A DNA stretch of 64,000 nucleotides from an uncultured Leifsonia sp. GTDB taxonomy: Bacteria; Actinomycetota; Actinomycetes; Actinomycetales; Microbacteriaceae. Shown here in pieces: positions 63,040 to 64,000 of the stretch. Within the stretch, counting starts at the first letter, position 1. Each line of letters opens with the position of its first letter. Position numbers and translations under genes: made by a program. The notes beneath the pieces were generated by a model, which saw nothing but the letters and a program-made list of their open reading frames with translations, was not told where the DNA came from and made no database searches. The DNA lies in assembly GCF_945957465.1 (NCBI RefSeq), contig NZ_CAMFLC010000004.1, positions 1-64,000 on the forward strand. The letters are read 5' to 3'.

Positions 63040-63825
63040 ATGACCGAACCCCTGCCTGCAGCGCTGCGCCGCGAGCGGATGCTCGAGCTGATCGGGCGCG
63101 CGGGCTTCGTGCGCGTCGCCGAGTTGAGCGAGGAGTTCCAGGTCTCCGACGTGACGGTGCGCAGCGACCTCGACGCTCTCGACTCGCAGCAGAGCATCCG
63201 CCGCGTCCACGGCGGGGCCGTCCTCCGCAGCGCGGGCACGCGCGAGGTGAGCTTCGAGGAGGCGCTGGAGTCCTCCGCCGACGAGAAGCGGCGGATCGGG
63301 GAGGCCGCCGCCGCCCTGGTCGAGCCCGGCAGCAGCGTGCTGCTCGACGTCGGAACGACCACGGCGGCGATCGCGAGCGCTCTCGCCGACCGCGACGAGC
63401 TGGACGACGTCACGGTCATCACGAACGGGCTCACGATCGCCCTCGAACTGGAGCGTGCCATCCCGCGGTTCCAGGTGGTGGTGACCGGTGGGACGCTGCG
63501 CCCGCTGCAGCACTCCCTCGTCGAGCCGCTCGCGTCCACGCTGCTGGAGCGCGTGCACGCCGACATCGCGTTCATCGGCTGCACCGGCGTGCATCCCACC
63601 GGAGGCATTACCAACGTCAACCTTCCGGAGGCCGACCTGAAGCGCGTGATGGTCTCGACCTCGGGCCGCGCCCTGGTGGTCGCCGACGGGTCCAAACTCG
63701 GCCGCACCCACGTCGGCCGCATCGCCGCGATCGACGAGGTGGCCGGACTGCTCACCGGGGAGTCGGCGGACCCGGACGACGTCGCGGCGCTGCGGGCCGC
63801 GGGCCTGCCCGTGACCATCGCCTGA
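63040..63825 (+). CDS. DeoR-family regulator of the gal locus
   Basis: 261 residues. HTH: VRVAELSEEFQVSDVTVRSDLDAL; sensor domain: VLLDVGTTTAAIA, ADIAFIGCTGVHP, VVADGSKLGRTHVGRIA. ATG 63040 has AGGAG (63025-63029) upstream; an in-frame ATG at 62983 is inside the promoter region. It is likely to repress the divergent galTK and perhaps the epimerase gene that follows. Confidence 0.93.
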   Translation: MTEPLPAALRRERMLELIGRAGFVRVAELSEEFQVSDVTVRSDLDALDSQQSIRRVHGGAVLRSAGTREVSFEEALESSADEKRRIGEAAAALVEPGSSVLLDVGTTTAAIASALADRDELDDVTVITNGLTIALELERAIPRFQVVVTGGTLRPLQHSLVEPLASTLLERVHADIAFIGCTGVHPTGGITNVNLPEADLKRVMVSTSGRALVVADGSKLGRTHVGRIAAIDEVAGLLTGESADPDDVAALRAAGLPVTIA

Positions 63826-63841
63826 GGCATACGCTGTCTCC

Positions 63842-64000
63842 ATGCGCGCACCGACAGGAGAACAGTACGAACTCGAGTTCGGCGATCTGACCGCCACCAT
63901 CACCCAGGTCGCGGCCGGCATCCGCACCCTCCGCTACGGAGGGGTGGACCTCGTCGAACCGTTCCCCGAGGATTCCACTCCTCCCGCTGCCGACGGCATT
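63842..64000 (+). CDS. Aldose 1-epimerase-like protein, 5' part
   Basis: Only the first 53 codons are in the window. The start (YELEFGDLTATITQVAAGIRTLRYGGVDLVEPF) has the N-terminal strand pattern of GalM-like mutarotases, and context (gal locus) agrees. TACGCT (63830-63835) ends exactly 6 nt before the ATG at 63842, giving a leaderless promoter separate from the DeoR gene. It would convert beta- to alpha-galactose for GalK. Confidence 0.7.
   Translation, partial: MRAPTGEQYELEFGDLTATITQVAAGIRTLRYGGVDLVEPFPEDSTPPAADGI

Overview
The window is about 64 kb of very GC-rich, gene-dense DNA. The gene content (eukaryotic-type NADP isocitrate dehydrogenase, a DUF6350 gene upstream of purN-purH, class E sortase-type LAXTG signal, many GTG starts, GTGA/ATGA overlaps) suggests an actinobacterium, most likely Microbacteriaceae (Leifsonia-like). 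That placement is inferred from protein style and not from a database search. No rRNA, tRNA, CRISPR array, transposase or prophage gene was seen. The DNA looks like ordinary chromosome carrying accessory carbohydrate islands.

Layout. 1-2 kb: 3' end of sucD and a membrane protein. 2-6.6 kb: a minus-strand cassette with a small secreted cysteine-free peptide, two tandem paralogous lipoproteins, and an export set (peptidoglycan-binding adaptor, ABC ATPase, FtsX-like permease). This is the best candidate for an undescribed system, probably bacteriocin-like or envelope-directed. 6.7-13.2 kb: DUF6350 protein, purN-purH, a Glu/Leu/Phe/Val-type dehydrogenase and a membrane-anchored DDAH-like protein. 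13.3-17.4 kb: a heterodimeric ABC exporter preceded by a 29-codon leader ORF and attenuator-like hairpins. 17.4-21.9 kb: a decarboxylase-like protein lacking its PLP lysine, a stand-alone receiver, a NarL-type regulator and its histidine kinase. 22-26.7 kb: ATL-like protein, GNAT, icd, an XRE-cupin regulator divergent from a thioredoxin-reductase-like enzyme whose 3' end carries a copied piece of icd, and an SDR.

26.8-44.6 kb and 54-56 kb: amino-sugar metabolism. Island 1 is a ROK repressor, sugar ABC importer, cytoplasmic GH3 N-acetylglucosaminidase, ROK kinase and nagB, with nagA on the opposite strand; it reads as uptake and breakdown of chitooligosaccharide or GlcNAc. Island 2 is a divergent pair of operons (ABC importer on plus; ROK kinase, PfkB kinase, class II aldolase, DeoR regulator and a second nagA-like deacetylase on minus), which fits N-acetylgalactosamine through tagatose phosphates, although no AgaS-like deaminase is present. 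A GH20 hexosaminidase lies further right. Between the islands are purU, a cytosine-type NCS1 permease and an isochorismatase-family hydrolase.

47.8-54.3 kb: a Gpi18/PIG-V-like mannosyltransferase, a large LuxR-family regulator, a DUF4012 protein and a LAXTG surface protein. 56-59 kb: glyA, folD and a YbaK-type deacylase behind a ZTP (pfl) riboswitch. 59-64 kb: a gamma carbonic anhydrase, a metallo-beta-lactamase-fold hydrolase, and the galactose locus (galT-galK divergent from a DeoR regulator, then the start of an aldose 1-epimerase gene).

Regulation visible in the sequence: at least nine genes have a -10-like hexamer ending exactly 6 nt before the start codon, the geometry of leaderless transcripts. 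Palindromic operators lie at the ROK, XRE and galactose promoters, and strong inverted repeats separate most transcription units.
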